From an uncultured Rhizobium sp. (GTDB taxonomy: Bacteria > Pseudomonadota > Alphaproteobacteria > Rhizobiales > Rhizobiaceae), in contig CAMFHE010000044.1 in NCBI GenBank assembly GCA_945952045.1, positions 1 to 38,197 of the forward strand: DNA of 38,197 nucleotides, given 5' to 3'. A program made the position numbers and the translations under genes. The notes under the pieces were generated by a model. That model saw only the letters and a list, made by a program, of their open reading frames with translations. It was not told where the DNA came from and made no database searches. The number at the start of each line of letters is the position of its first letter. The first letter of the stretch is position 1. Positions 1 through 9,304 of the stretch are shown here, piece after piece.

Positions 1-812
1 AAGGTATCGTGCTGCGCTTTGTCATTCTGGGCCTCTGCTGGCTTGCATGCGTCGGCTACGTCATGCGCTATGCCGGTCGGGTACAGCGCGATCCGAGCCA
101 TTCGCTGGTTTATGATCTGAAGGCTGATCACGAAGCACATTTCCTCTCCGCCCATCAGGGAGAGAAGGCCGAGTTCACCACGCTTCACAAGGTCGTGCTC
201 GCCATCTTCGGCATCACCTTCGTCGTGATGATCTGGGGCGTGCTGAAGGGCGGCTGGTGGATGGGCGAGATGAGCGGCCTGTTCCTCGGCTCGGCGATCC
301 TGATCGGATTGATCGTCCGCCCCGGCGAGAAGGAATTCGTCGAATCCTTCGTAAACGGCGCGCGCGACCTGCTTGGCGTGGCGCTGATCATCGGGCTTGC
401 ACGTGGCATCGTCGTCATCATGGACGCCGGCAAGATCACCGACACTATCCTTCACTGGGCGGAGCTCTCGGTTGCCGGATTGTCGGAGATCGCCTTCATC
501 AACGTCATCTACTGGCTCGAAGTGCTGATGTCCTTCTTCGTGCCGTCGTCTTCCGGCCTCGCCGTCCTGTCGATGCCGATCATGGCGCCGGTGGCGGACT
601 TCGCCGGCGTCGGGCGCGAACTTGTCGTTACCGCCTACCAGTCGGCCAACGGCCTGGTGAACCTCATCAACCCGACCTTCGCGGTTGTGATGGGTGCGCT
701 TGCCATCGGTCGAGTGCCCTATGAGCGCTGGTTGCGCTTCATGTGGCCGCTGCTTCTCATTCTCACTGTCATCATCATGGTGTCGCTGAGCGTCGCCACC
801 CTGATCGCCTGA
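1..812 (+). CDS. YfcC-family basic amino acid / C4-dicarboxylate-type carrier, C-terminal part (cut by window start)
   Basis: Integral membrane carrier of the YfcC/DcuC-like superfamily. Beside arcABC it is probably the arginine/ornithine exchanger or uptake protein of the arginine deiminase pathway. The reading frame is open to the left edge, and about 267 residues are visible of a family that usually has about 450-510, so the N-terminus lies outside the window. At least six hydrophobic segments can be seen. The stretch with SFFVPSSSGLAVLSMPIMAP (about residues 175-195 of the visible part) and the later NGLVNLINPTFAVVMG are the typical YfcC signatures as I recall them. The gene ends 11 bases before arcA, with the arcA ribosome binding site in the gap, so the two are surely co-transcribed. 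The transported substrate is inferred from context. A short-chain fatty acid or dicarboxylate carrier is the alternative. Confidence 0.85.
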   Translation, partial: GIVLRFVILGLCWLACVGYVMRYAGRVQRDPSHSLVYDLKADHEAHFLSAHQGEKAEFTTLHKVVLAIFGITFVVMIWGVLKGGWWMGEMSGLFLGSAILIGLIVRPGEKEFVESFVNGARDLLGVALIIGLARGIVVIMDAGKITDTILHWAELSVAGLSEIAFINVIYWLEVLMSFFVPSSSGLAVLSMPIMAPVADFAGVGRELVVTAYQSANGLVNLINPTFAVVMGALAIGRVPYERWLRFMWPLLLILTVIIMVSLSVATLIA

Positions 813-823
813 AGGAGGCCGAC

Positions 824-2050
824 ATGACGATCACCTACGGGGTCCACTCCGAAGTGGGCAAGCTGCGTCGCGTCCTCGTGGACCGCCCCGGCGCGGCTCT
901 GACGCGGCTCACCCCCTCCAATTGTCACGAACTGCTGTTCGATGACGTGATCTGGGTGAAACAGGCCCGCGTCGAACATATGACCTTCGTCGATGCGATC
1001 CGCTATCGCGGCGCCGAGGTTGTGTTCCTGCGCGAGGCGCTGGCGGAAACGATGCGTGACCTCGAAGCTCGACGGTGGTTGTTGGAACGGCGGGTCAACG
1101 ACAATACGGTCGGCGTCGGACTGGCCGACGATCTCAAGGCGCATTTGATGGAAATCGACGCGGACGAGCTTTCCCTCATCCTGATGGGCGGTCTAAGTCG
1201 CGCCGAACTGCGGGTTCCCGCGAAAGGCGTGCTCGCATCGATTTTGCGGCCGGCGGATTTCATCTTGCCGCCGCTACCCAACCACCTCTTCACCCGCGAT
1301 ACGACCTGCTGGATCTACGGCGGGGTGACGCTCAACCCGATGCGCTGGAACGCCCGCAGGCTGGAGACGGTCAACATCGCTGCCGTCTACCGCTTCCATC
1401 CCGATTTCCGTGACGCCGGCTTTCCGGTGTGGTGGGGTGATCCCGACAGCGACTATGGGCTTGCCACTGCCGAAGGCGGCGACATCATGCCGCTCGGCAA
1501 CGGTCTGGTGCTGATCGGCATGGGCGAGCGCACCACGCCGCAGGCAGTCGGGCAGATCGCCCGCGCGCTGTTCACGCAGGGAGGCGCGGAGCGCGTCATC
1601 GCCTGCAGGTTGCCGATCGAACGGTCCTCCATGCATCTCGACACCGTCTTCACCTTTTGCGACCGCGACCTGGTGACGCTGTTCGCGGATGTCGTCGACA
1701 GCATCACCGCCTATTCACTCCGGCCCGGTGAAAAGGACTGGCAGATCGACGTGCGGCAGGAAGATAGGCATCTGACCGAAGTCGTCGCCGAGGCGCTCGG
1801 ACTGCCGAAGCTGCGCGTCGTCCAGACCGGCGGGGACGCCTATGTCGCCGAGCGGGAGCAATGGGACGACGGCAACAACGTCATCGCGCTCGAGCCCGGC
1901 GTCGTCGTCGGCTACGATCGTAACACCTACACCAACACGCAGCTTCGCAAGGCCGGCGTCGAGGTCATCACCGTGCCCGGAGCCGAGCTCGGCAGGGGAC
2001 GCGGTGGTGGCCATTGCATGACCTGCCCGCTGATCCGCGATCCGATTTGA
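824..2050 (+). CDS. arcA: Arginine deiminase
   Basis: Cytoplasmic enzyme hydrolysing L-arginine to citrulline and ammonia, the first step of the arginine deiminase (ADI) pathway. The 408-residue length fits the family. Visible catalytic motifs are FTRDT in the middle, EGGD, the HLDTVFTF segment with the catalytic His, and GGGHCMTCPL near the C-terminus with the nucleophile Cys398. The frame is open upstream to 743, but the ATG at 824 follows a strong AGGAGG at 813-818 and begins with a typical ADI N-terminus (MTITYGVHSEVGKLR), so 824 is chosen. It is followed by arcB after 12 bases containing another GGAGG. The order carrier-arcA-arcB-arcC is a complete ADI operon, giving one ATP per arginine without oxygen. 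The promoter lies outside the window. Confidence 0.97.
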   Translation: MTITYGVHSEVGKLRRVLVDRPGAALTRLTPSNCHELLFDDVIWVKQARVEHMTFVDAIRYRGAEVVFLREALAETMRDLEARRWLLERRVNDNTVGVGLADDLKAHLMEIDADELSLILMGGLSRAELRVPAKGVLASILRPADFILPPLPNHLFTRDTTCWIYGGVTLNPMRWNARRLETVNIAAVYRFHPDFRDAGFPVWWGDPDSDYGLATAEGGDIMPLGNGLVLIGMGERTTPQAVGQIARALFTQGGAERVIACRLPIERSSMHLDTVFTFCDRDLVTLFADVVDSITAYSLRPGEKDWQIDVRQEDRHLTEVVAEALGLPKLRVVQTGGDAYVAEREQWDDGNNVIALEPGVVVGYDRNTYTNTQLRKAGVEVITVPGAELGRGRGGGHCMTCPLIRDPI

Positions 2051-2062
2051 GGAGGGAAACCC

Positions 2063-3064
2063 ATGCCAGTAAACCTGCGCGGCCGCAGCGTGCTGAAGCT
2101 CACCGACTTCTCGCCGGACGACATCCGTTTCCTGTTGCGCCTTTCCGCCTCCCTGAAGCAGGCCAAGTATGGTGGCTACGAGGAGCAGCGGCTGAAGGGC
2201 AAGAACATCGCCCTGATCTTCGAGAAGGATTCGACTCGAACCCGGACCGGCTTCGAGGTGGCGGCCTATGATCAGGGCGCGCATGTAACCTATCTCGGGC
2301 CGACGGGCACGCAAATCGGCAAGAAAGAGTCGATGAAGGATACCGCCCGCGTGCTCGGCCGCATGTATGACGGCATCGAATATCGCGGTTTCGGGCAGGA
2401 GCAAGCCGAGACCCTGGCCGATCATGCCGGCGTACCGGTCTATAACGGCCTGACGGACGAGTTCCATCCGACCCAGATCCTCGCCGATTTCCTGACCATG
2501 CGTGAATGTACCCGAAAGCACCTTTCGCAGCTCTCCTTCTGCTTCCTCGGAGATGCCGGCAACAACATGGGCAACTCGCTGCTGACGGGTGCCGCGCTGA
2601 TTGGCATGGACGTCAGGCTCGGCGCGCCGAAGTCCTGCTGGCCGGAGGCGTCGCTGGTCGATCAATGCCGAGATATAGCGGCAAGGACCGGCGCGAGGAT
2701 CACGCTCACCGAGGACCCGCACGAAGCGGCGAACGGTTGTGATTTCGTCTACACCGACGTCTGGGTATCGATGGGCGAGCCGGATTCGGTCTGGGCCGAG
2801 CGCATCAAGCTGCTCACGCCCTATCGCGTGACAGCCGGGATAATGGCCGCGACCGGTAATCCGCATGCCAAGTTCATGCATTGCCTGCCGGCCTTCCACA
2901 ACCGAGACACCGAGATCGGCGAGAAGATCTTCGGGCAGTTTGGCATCGACTGCATGGAGGTGGCCGAGGACGTGTTCGAATCCGAAGCGTCGGTCGTCTT
3001 CGATCAGGCCGAGAACCGGATGCACACCATCAAGGCCATGCTCGTGGCCACGCTGGGGGCCTGA
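2063..3064 (+). CDS. arcB: Ornithine carbamoyltransferase, catabolic type
   Basis: In the ADI pathway this enzyme phosphorolyses citrulline to ornithine and carbamoyl phosphate. The 333 residues match the usual length. The carbamoyl-phosphate binding motif STRTR is at residues 57-61, and HCLP, with the active-site Cys, is at 273-276. GDAGNNMGNS in the middle is the segment around the start of the ornithine-binding domain. A GGAGGG at 2051-2056 fixes the ATG at 2063. The gene starts 12 bases after arcA and ends one base before arcC, so it is part of the same message. Assignment to the catabolic rather than the biosynthetic enzyme rests on the operon and on the length, not on a single diagnostic residue. 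Confidence 0.96.
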   Translation: MPVNLRGRSVLKLTDFSPDDIRFLLRLSASLKQAKYGGYEEQRLKGKNIALIFEKDSTRTRTGFEVAAYDQGAHVTYLGPTGTQIGKKESMKDTARVLGRMYDGIEYRGFGQEQAETLADHAGVPVYNGLTDEFHPTQILADFLTMRECTRKHLSQLSFCFLGDAGNNMGNSLLTGAALIGMDVRLGAPKSCWPEASLVDQCRDIAARTGARITLTEDPHEAANGCDFVYTDVWVSMGEPDSVWAERIKLLTPYRVTAGIMAATGNPHAKFMHCLPAFHNRDTEIGEKIFGQFGIDCMEVAEDVFESEASVVFDQAENRMHTIKAMLVATLGA

Positions 3065-3065
3065 G

Positions 3066-3995
3066 ATGCGGATTGTCGTGGCGCTCGGCGGCAATGCGCT
3101 GCTGAAACGGGGCGAGCCGATGACGGCCGAGGTGCAGCGCGCCAATGTGCGCAAGGCGGCCTGCGCGCTCGCCGATCTCGTGGCACTCGGCCACCAGATC
3201 GTCGTCGCGCATGGCAACGGCCCGCAGGTCGGGCTGCTCGCCCTCCAGGCGTCCGCCTACAAGGAGGTCGCGCCCTATCCGCTCGACATTCTCGGCGCAG
3301 AGAGCGTCGGCATGATCGGATATCTGGTAGAGCAGGAACTGGCCAACGCCCTCCCGCCGGACACACGACTCGCCACGGTGTTGACCCAGATCGAAGTCGA
3401 TCCCGGCGATCCGGCCTTCTCCCGTCCGGAAAAGCCGATCGGACCGGTCTACGACGCGGTCGAGAAGCGCCGGGCGCAGGAGGCCCGGGATTGGACGATG
3501 GTGGAGGAGAAACCGGGCCGTTGGCGGCGGGCCGTGCCGTCGCCACTGCCGCGTCGGATCACCCAGATCGGCGCGATCCGGCTGCTCGTCAACGCCGGTG
3601 TCATCACCATCTGTGCCGGCGGCGGCGGCATTCCGGTCGTCCGTTCGGAGGATGGGCGTCTCGAAGGCGTCGAGGCGGTCATCGACAAGGACCGCGCCGC
3701 CGGCCTGCTGGCCGAGGAGTTGTCGGCGGACGTATATCTGATGCTGACCGATGTGGATGCGGTCTACGAGGCCTGGGGCACCGAGCGCCAACGACGGATC
3801 GATCGCGTCCGCCCGGGCGAGATCAAAACATCAGACTTTCCGCCTGGTTCGATGGGGCCGAAAGTCGAAGCCGCGGCGGCCTTCGCCTCTGTCGAAGGAC
3901 GGCTTGCTGGGATCGGCAGGTTGGAGGATGCCCGAGCCATCCTGGAAGGACGCGCGGGAACGACATTTTCCCAAGATGAAAGAAAAAGGACATGA
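3066..3995 (+). CDS. arcC: Carbamate kinase
   Basis: Transfers the phosphate of carbamoyl phosphate to ADP, the ATP-yielding last step of the ADI pathway. The 309 residues are normal for the family. It begins with the amino acid kinase fold signature MRIVVALGGNALL, followed by VAHGNGPQVG near residue 55. The glycine-rich GGGGIPV segment and the downstream DKDRAAGLLAEEL segment are also typical. The ATG at 3066 lies one base after the arcB stop, so translation is probably coupled. The frame is open further upstream inside arcB, but that extension overlaps arcB and is rejected. The universal stress protein gene follows after four bases. Confidence 0.96.
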   Translation: MRIVVALGGNALLKRGEPMTAEVQRANVRKAACALADLVALGHQIVVAHGNGPQVGLLALQASAYKEVAPYPLDILGAESVGMIGYLVEQELANALPPDTRLATVLTQIEVDPGDPAFSRPEKPIGPVYDAVEKRRAQEARDWTMVEEKPGRWRRAVPSPLPRRITQIGAIRLLVNAGVITICAGGGGIPVVRSEDGRLEGVEAVIDKDRAAGLLAEELSADVYLMLTDVDAVYEAWGTERQRRIDRVRPGEIKTSDFPPGSMGPKVEAAAAFASVEGRLAGIGRLEDARAILEGRAGTTFSQDERKRT

Positions 3996-3999
3996 CGCG

Positions 4000-4440
4000 A
4001 TGTACAGCCATATTCTGATTGCAACTGACGGTTCGGAACTTGCCCAGAGTGGGGTCGACCACGGCCTCGGGCTAGCAAAGAGCCTCAACGCCAAAGTCAC
4101 GGCGGTGACGGTGACCGAGCCGTTCCCGAACTATGGCGGAGAAGGCTGGGCGCTCGGACCGGAAGACTATGATCGATACGACGCAGACCAGATAAAATTC
4201 GCGCTGAAGCTTCTGGAGCCAATCAAGGCAAACGCCGACAAGCTCGGCGTGGCGTGTGAGACGCGCCACATGCCCGGCCGCCGGCCCGCGGAAGCAATCC
4301 TCGATATCGCCAAGCAGGAAGGCTGCTCGCTCATCGTCATGACCTCTCATGGCCGCCGTGGGCTGGGGCGGCTGCTGCTGGGAAGCCAGACGCAGGAAGT
4401 CGTGAGCCACTCATCCGTTCCCGTCCTGGTCGTGCGATAG
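4000..4440 (+). CDS. Universal stress protein (UspA family)
   Basis: A 146-residue single-domain universal stress protein. The N-terminal MYSHILIATDGSELAQ strand and the C-terminal nucleotide-binding pattern SHGRRGLGRLLLGS, followed by hydrophobic VPVLVV, are the classic UspA signature of the ATP-binding subgroup. The ATG at 4000 is preceded by AAAGGA at 3985-3990, and the upstream in-frame extension lies inside arcC and is not used. It is the last gene of the arc operon, four bases after arcC. Universal stress genes accompany anaerobic and dormancy regulons in many proteobacteria. A role in tuning energy metabolism under oxygen limitation is inference from this location. Confidence 0.93.
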   Translation: MYSHILIATDGSELAQSGVDHGLGLAKSLNAKVTAVTVTEPFPNYGGEGWALGPEDYDRYDADQIKFALKLLEPIKANADKLGVACETRHMPGRRPAEAILDIAKQEGCSLIVMTSHGRRGLGRLLLGSQTQEVVSHSSVPVLVVR

Positions 4441-4509
4441 GTCACCTTGGCAAGGCCCCTCGTCACCGGCGAGCGATGTCTCGTGTGCGATCATGCTCAA
4501 GTTCAGATT

Positions 4510-4523
4510 TTAACCTGGGTTAA
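4510..4523 (+). promoter_or_regulatory. FNR/FixK-type operator upstream of the copper ATPase
   Basis: The sequence reads TTAAC-CTGG-GTTAA, a perfect inverted repeat with the 5-4-5 geometry of FNR, Anr and FixK boxes (consensus TTGAT-N4-ATCAA). It lies about 130 bases before the copB start in the 210-base gap after usp. The gap holds no other feature I can support. I see no convincing -10 box at the usual class II distance, so activation here is less certain than at the other sites. Five further sites in the window share the same form. Confidence 0.6.
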
Positions 4524-4650
4524 GGATTGCGGGACGCAAAAAAACGACCCTTTGAGCTGAACAGCACTCCTGCCCAATACTTGCGCTTGCCGAACAGCCA
4601 CCGATCGTCGCTACGCCAGCGCGACTAGGATTCCAACGAGGAAGATTCTG

Positions 4651-6759
4651 ATGAGTTCACCGCATTCCCACCACGACCATCAGAGCCACGAACATGCATC
4701 TGGGCAAGAGGGTGGCAAGAGCGGCCACGGCGACTATAAGATCATATCGGCCGCAGGCTCCAGTCATTCAGAACACGCCGGTCATGGTGGTCACGATCAT
4801 GCAGCGATGGTCGCGGACTTTCGCCGCCGTTTCTGGGTGACTCTCGTCCTCACGCCTCCAGTCCTCCTTCTCTCACCGATGATCCGACACTGGCTAGGTC
4901 TGACGGAAATCTTGTCCTTCCCAGGTGACGGTCTCTTACTCTTTGCGCTTTCGAGCATCGCCTATCTCTATGGCGGCTGGCCATTCCTGGTCGGCTTTTT
5001 CTCAGAACTGCGCAAGCTTCAGCCGGGCATGATGACGCTGATCGCGTTGGCGATCTCCGCTGCGTACTTTTTCTCAGCGGCAGTTACATTCGGCTTCCCC
5101 GGTGAAGCTTTCTACTGGGAACTGGTGACGCTGATCGCCATCATGTTGCTCGGCCATTGGGTCGAGATGCGCTCTGTGATGGGCGCCTCGCGCGCATTGG
5201 AAGAGTTGGTCAGGCTGTTGCCGGACTCCGCGACTCGTATCAAGGCGGATGGGTCGTCCGAGGAAGTGTCGATCTCGGCACTGCAGCCGGGCGATCAAGT
5301 TCTCGTCCGTCCCGGCGCAAAAGTGCCGGTCGATGGTGAGATCGTCGAGGGCTCCTCTGGATTCAATGAAGCGATGTTGACGGGCGAGTCCCGGCCGGTG
5401 TCGAAGGGGGTCGGCGCGACGGCAATCGGCGGCGCGATCAACGGCGCCAATGCCGTCACGATAAAGGTCACCGCGATTGGGGATTCCACCTATCTTGCCC
5501 AGGTCATCGATCTGGTCAAGAAGGCTCAGGCGACCCGTTCCCACACTCAGGATGTCGCCAACAGGGCCGCCGCCTGGTTGACCTATATTGCGCTTGTCGT
5601 CGGTTTCGGCACGCTCTTTGTCTGGTGGCAGCTGCTTGGCGCTCCGCTTGAGTTTGCGCTTGAGCGCATGGTGACTGTGATGGTCGTCGCCTGCCCGCAC
5701 GCACTTGGTCTCGCAGTTCCGCTCGTGGTGGCCGTCAGCACGTCGCTAAGCGCCAGCAATGGTCTGCTTATCCGCGACCGCGCAGCCTTCGAACGTGCCC
5801 GAAATCTTGACGCCGTCGTTTTCGACAAGACAGGCACCTTGACCGAAGGCCGTTTCGGAGTGAGCGACATCGTCTTGCTCGCTGGAGGCGACGCGAACGA
5901 GGAACTTGCGATCGCGGCTGCGGCCGAGAGCCAGTCCGAACATCCGATTGCCCACGGCATCGTCGCGGAGGCGAAGGAAAGGAACCTTAGTGTTCCCAGG
6001 GCCATCGACGTGAGCAATATCACAGGTGAGGGCATAGTCGCCAAGGTTGACGGTCAGGATGTGCGCATCGTCAGCCCAGGTCATCTTGCGCGTCAGGGGA
6101 AGCCGATCACCGATGAAAAGCTCAAACAGCTGGAAGCAGACGGGAAGACCGTTGTCGCGCTGGTGCGAGACGGGGAGACACGAGCTCTCTTCGCGCTCGC
6201 CGATATCGTGCGTCCGGAATCAAGGGAAGCGATTGCCGAGCTGACGCGGCTTGGCATCAACTCCGTTATGCTGACCGGTGATGCCAAGGGCGTTGCCGAG
6301 AGTGTATCGCGAGAGCTCAAGATCACGGAATACATTGCCGAGGTGCTGCCCAGCCAGAAATCCGACAAGATCAAGGAGCTTCAGGCGCGTGGGCTTTCGG
6401 TCGCCATGGTCGGAGATGGCGTCAACGATGCACCGGCGCTGGTGCAGGCCGATCTCGGTGTTGCAATTGGCGCGGGGACCGATGTGGCCGTGGAATCCGC
6501 GGATGTCGTTCTGGTCAAGAGCGATCCGCGCGATGTCGCGGCGATCTTGGGCCTTTCGCGCGCCACTTACCAGAAGATGGTGCAAAACCTCATTTGGGCA
6601 ACGGGCTACAATGCGGTCGCGATCCCGATGGCTGCCGGCATCACGTTTGGCACCGGCTTTCTGATGACACCAGCCGTCGCCGCTGTCTTCATGTCGGCCA
6701 GCACGATCATCGTGGCGATCAACGCGCAGTTCCTGCGCCGATATCGGAGGCATATTTGA
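4651..6759 (+). CDS. CopB-type copper-translocating P-type ATPase
   Basis: Inner-membrane P1B ATPase that probably exports copper from the cytoplasm; it has 702 residues. The N-terminus of about 50 residues is His-rich (HSHHDHQSHEH and similar) in place of a CxxC metal-binding domain. The membrane metal site is Cys348-Pro349-His350, the CPH motif of the CopB (P1B-3) class, in contrast to CPC in CopA. TGES (actuator), D392-KTGTLT (phosphorylation site), SEHPIAHGI (the HP locus) and G588-DGVND are all present, so the pump should be active. An AGGA at 4639-4642 is placed correctly for the ATG at 4651. An MFS gene follows after nine bases. The FNR-type box upstream suggests induction at low oxygen. 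Cu(II), Cu(I) or Ag(I) specificity cannot be decided. Confidence 0.93.
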   Translation: MSSPHSHHDHQSHEHASGQEGGKSGHGDYKIISAAGSSHSEHAGHGGHDHAAMVADFRRRFWVTLVLTPPVLLLSPMIRHWLGLTEILSFPGDGLLLFALSSIAYLYGGWPFLVGFFSELRKLQPGMMTLIALAISAAYFFSAAVTFGFPGEAFYWELVTLIAIMLLGHWVEMRSVMGASRALEELVRLLPDSATRIKADGSSEEVSISALQPGDQVLVRPGAKVPVDGEIVEGSSGFNEAMLTGESRPVSKGVGATAIGGAINGANAVTIKVTAIGDSTYLAQVIDLVKKAQATRSHTQDVANRAAAWLTYIALVVGFGTLFVWWQLLGAPLEFALERMVTVMVVACPHALGLAVPLVVAVSTSLSASNGLLIRDRAAFERARNLDAVVFDKTGTLTEGRFGVSDIVLLAGGDANEELAIAAAAESQSEHPIAHGIVAEAKERNLSVPRAIDVSNITGEGIVAKVDGQDVRIVSPGHLARQGKPITDEKLKQLEADGKTVVALVRDGETRALFALADIVRPESREAIAELTRLGINSVMLTGDAKGVAESVSRELKITEYIAEVLPSQKSDKIKELQARGLSVAMVGDGVNDAPALVQADLGVAIGAGTDVAVESADVVLVKSDPRDVAAILGLSRATYQKMVQNLIWATGYNAVAIPMAAGITFGTGFLMTPAVAAVFMSASTIIVAINAQFLRRYRRHI

Positions 6760-6768
6760 AGCGGACTG

Positions 6769-8055
6769 ATGAAAGATGCCATCTGTGCGATGATCGGTCA
6801 CGAATCTGCGATGCCAATGCCTGACCAGGAACGACTTAGCTGGAGCGCCCTGGCGGCTGTACTGGTTGCGATGTTCGCAATCACGGTTGGATATGGTGTC
6901 GCCTTACCAATTCTGCCCTTTTTGATCGAGCAGATCGCCGGAAATCCGGCTCCTGAAACCTTGTCGTGGCATACCGGTTTGCTCACGGCAACCTACGTCG
7001 TTGCAATCTTCCTCGGGGCACCATTCTGGGGAAAAATCTCCGATCGCCACGGTCGCAAGCCCATCATCTTGGCGGGCCTGTTGGGCTTTGCCGCCGCGAG
7101 CGGGCTTTTTTCCGTTACCGGCAGCCTTCCACTCCTCTATATCGTTCGGTTTTTTGCCGGCCTGTTTGCCGCCGCCATCACCCCTGTCGCCTACGCGCTC
7201 ATTGGAGATCATGCACCATCGAAAGAATGGCGCGCTCACCGGTTTGCGCTCATCAACATCGCCGGCACTGCAGGTTTCTTCTTCGGTCCTTTGCTGGGGG
7301 GGATTGCGGTTAAGATTGCAGGAAGATTGTGGTCTCTGTCGCCTGAACGCGCGCTGTCGATGCCGTTGTTTGCGGCGGTAATCCTGGCTGTTTTCGCTGT
7401 GATTCTTGCCACATTGCTTCTCCCCGGCCATGTGAAACGCAAGATCGAGGATACGCCGGCCGAGGCCTTGCAAGCGAAGCCCGATGCTGTTCTGCGGCTC
7501 CTGGCCATCGCGTTTGTTACCGCGCTTGCGATCGGCGCCTTCGAGGTGAGCCTGTCGTTGCGTGGCAAGGTCTTGGGGCTTGATGCGGCACATATCGGAG
7601 CCATGTTCGCCGAGTGCAGCCTCATCATGGCCGTTGTTCAGGCCCTGATCTTCTCGCCTCTCGTCAAACCGGAGACAACACGCTGGATGCTCGCACCGGG
7701 CCTTGCAGCGTTATCCGTGGGCCTTATCACCGTCTCGATCGTGACGACATCGATCCCCATGTCGATTGCGGTTGCGGTGGTTGCTGCGAGCGCGGGCATC
7801 CTGTCGCCCATCGCGACATATTGGGCTTCGTTTGGCGTCACCGCAAGCGAGGGAGCAAATCTCGGCCGCATGACCGCTGCGGCTAGTCTAGGCCAAGCGG
7901 TCGGGTCGGCCGCTGGAGGATTGCTGTTCGACGTGCCGCAGTTCCCCGAAGCCAGTTTCGTCCTGGCGGCTTTCCTGGTCGTCGCAACCTTGCTGGTAAG
8001 TCTGCGGCTGCCCAATCTCTTGATGCCGGAGACGGCAGAGGGCAAATCGGCGTAG
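6769..8055 (+). CDS. Major facilitator superfamily transporter (drug/metabolite efflux type)
   Basis: A 428-residue membrane protein with the repeated hydrophobic segments of a 12-helix MFS permease. The loop between helices 2 and 3 carries GKISDRHGRKP, the MFS motif A, about residues 85-95. It starts nine bases after the copper ATPase and is probably co-transcribed with it. The start is uncertain: the ATG at 6769 has only a weak purine stretch before it, and in-frame ATGs at 6790 and 6811 are possible. The substrate is unknown; the DHA1-like drug/H+ antiporter group is the closest impression. It converges with the minus-strand permease, and the 119 bases between them hold a T-rich stretch but no clear hairpin. 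Confidence 0.88.
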   Translation: MKDAICAMIGHESAMPMPDQERLSWSALAAVLVAMFAITVGYGVALPILPFLIEQIAGNPAPETLSWHTGLLTATYVVAIFLGAPFWGKISDRHGRKPIILAGLLGFAAASGLFSVTGSLPLLYIVRFFAGLFAAAITPVAYALIGDHAPSKEWRAHRFALINIAGTAGFFFGPLLGGIAVKIAGRLWSLSPERALSMPLFAAVILAVFAVILATLLLPGHVKRKIEDTPAEALQAKPDAVLRLLAIAFVTALAIGAFEVSLSLRGKVLGLDAAHIGAMFAECSLIMAVVQALIFSPLVKPETTRWMLAPGLAALSVGLITVSIVTTSIPMSIAVAVVAASAGILSPIATYWASFGVTASEGANLGRMTAAASLGQAVGSAAGGLLFDVPQFPEASFVLAAFLVVATLLVSLRLPNLLMPETAEGKSA

Positions 8056-8174
8056 CCGTGAGATACAACTTGACGTACGTCGAGTTTGGCAAACCGCTCA
8101 GCGCTGCTTTTTTCCGCAACGCCAATGGTCCGGCGATCCTCTTGACTGATGGCGCGGGTCGACCGAAGTGTCCG

Positions 8175-9302
8175 TCACGACTGGCGCGCGAGCATGACTT
8201 TGAAGCGATAGAGCGCGAGCGTGACAAACGCCGAGCCGAGCCCGATCATCACCAGAAGGTCGCGCCAGACCACGCCGATGCCCGCGCCACGGTAAAGGAC
8301 CGCCTGTGCAAAGCGCACGAAATGGGTCGACGGCGATACGTCCATGATCATTTGCAGGGCCTGCGGCATGCTCTCAAACGGGGTGAAGGAGCCCGACAAC
8401 AGGAACATCAGAACAAAAACGGGGATCGAAAGCAGCGCGAATTGCGGCATGGAATTGGCGACAGTGGCCAGCAATATGCCGAGCGACGTGACCGCAAAAA
8501 GATAAATGGCGGTTCCGGCGAGGAATAGCTCGATCGATCCGACGATCGATGCGCCGAGGACTACCTCGACGATCACGTGAAGCGAGAACGCCGCGGCAAG
8601 AAGGATCACGAGTCCGTTGGCCCATACCTTTCCGGCAATGATCTCACTGGCGGACACCGGCATTACGAGAAGATGTTCGATCGTGCCGTGCTCTCTTTCG
8701 CGCATGACGGCTGCTCCGACAAGAATGATCGCAAGTATGGTGACATTGTTGATCACGCCCATGCTCGCCGTAAAGCTGATCGCTTCGAGATTGGGGTTGA
8801 ACAGGGCGCGCACGACGGGGATGACGGGCAAGAGCATCTCGACATTGTCGCTCTTCAGGAATCTGGCCGTCTCCTGCGAGATGATTTCCTGAATATAGGC
8901 CGTGCCGACACCTGCCTGGGAAACGCTTGTTGCGTCGACATTGACCTGGATGGCTGGGTTGCGACCGGTCAGGACGTCAGCTTCCAGCCCATGCGGTATG
9001 TCCAGGACGAACGTATAGACACCCTTGTCCATCAGACCGTCGAGCTCGGACCGATCGATTTCGACGGCAGCGCGGAAGTAAGGCGGCTGCAAGGCATCCT
9101 TGATGCGCCCCGACAGGGTCGAGTGATCGTTGTCGATGATCGCCACCTTCGCGTCGTTGACATCCGTTCTCATCGCCGTTGCTTCGGTATAGACTGCAAA
9201 AGTGAACACATATGCGATCAGCGCGAGCATTACCCCGTCGCGTGCGAGGCTCGCGAACTCCTTGATCCCCAACCGAAAGGCGTTCTTCATCCATCGCCGC
9301 AT
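8175..9302 (-). CDS. ABC-2 type transporter permease
   Basis: A 375-residue permease of the ABC-2 family (YhhJ/YbhS/YbhR-like). There is one N-terminal membrane helix (about residues 23-42), then a large extracytoplasmic domain of about 150 residues, then a block of five hydrophobic helices and a conserved AVMREREHGTIEHLLVMPV segment, a hallmark of the family. The ATG at 9302 is two bases downstream of the preceding gene's stop. The ORF is open further upstream, but that part lies inside the ABC fusion gene and is rejected. With the HlyD adaptor and the ABC-ABC-permease fusion it would make an efflux pump with two permease units. The substrate is unknown. Confidence 0.9.
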   Translation of the reverse strand: MRRWMKNAFRLGIKEFASLARDGVMLALIAYVFTFAVYTEATAMRTDVNDAKVAIIDNDHSTLSGRIKDALQPPYFRAAVEIDRSELDGLMDKGVYTFVLDIPHGLEADVLTGRNPAIQVNVDATSVSQAGVGTAYIQEIISQETARFLKSDNVEMLLPVIPVVRALFNPNLEAISFTASMGVINNVTILAIILVGAAVMREREHGTIEHLLVMPVSASEIIAGKVWANGLVILLAAAFSLHVIVEVVLGASIVGSIELFLAGTAIYLFAVTSLGILLATVANSMPQFALLSIPVFVLMFLLSGSFTPFESMPQALQMIMDVSPSTHFVRFAQAVLYRGAGIGVVWRDLLVMIGLGSAFVTLALYRFKVMLARQS

Positions 9303-9304
9303 AT

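Noticed and set aside
1715..3217. 500-codon open frame on the minus strand opposite arcA and arcB
   Set aside because: It lies fully antisense to well-supported genes, and its translation shows no family features. High GC gives long chance frames.
8070..8083. Near-palindrome TTGACGTACGTCGA between the MFS and permease genes, considered as an FNR box
   Set aside because: The right half does not match ATCAA, and it sits between two converging gene ends where no promoter is expected.
8105..8113. T-run after a short CAGCGCTG palindrome, considered as a terminator
   Set aside because: The possible stem is only about four bases, too weak to call.
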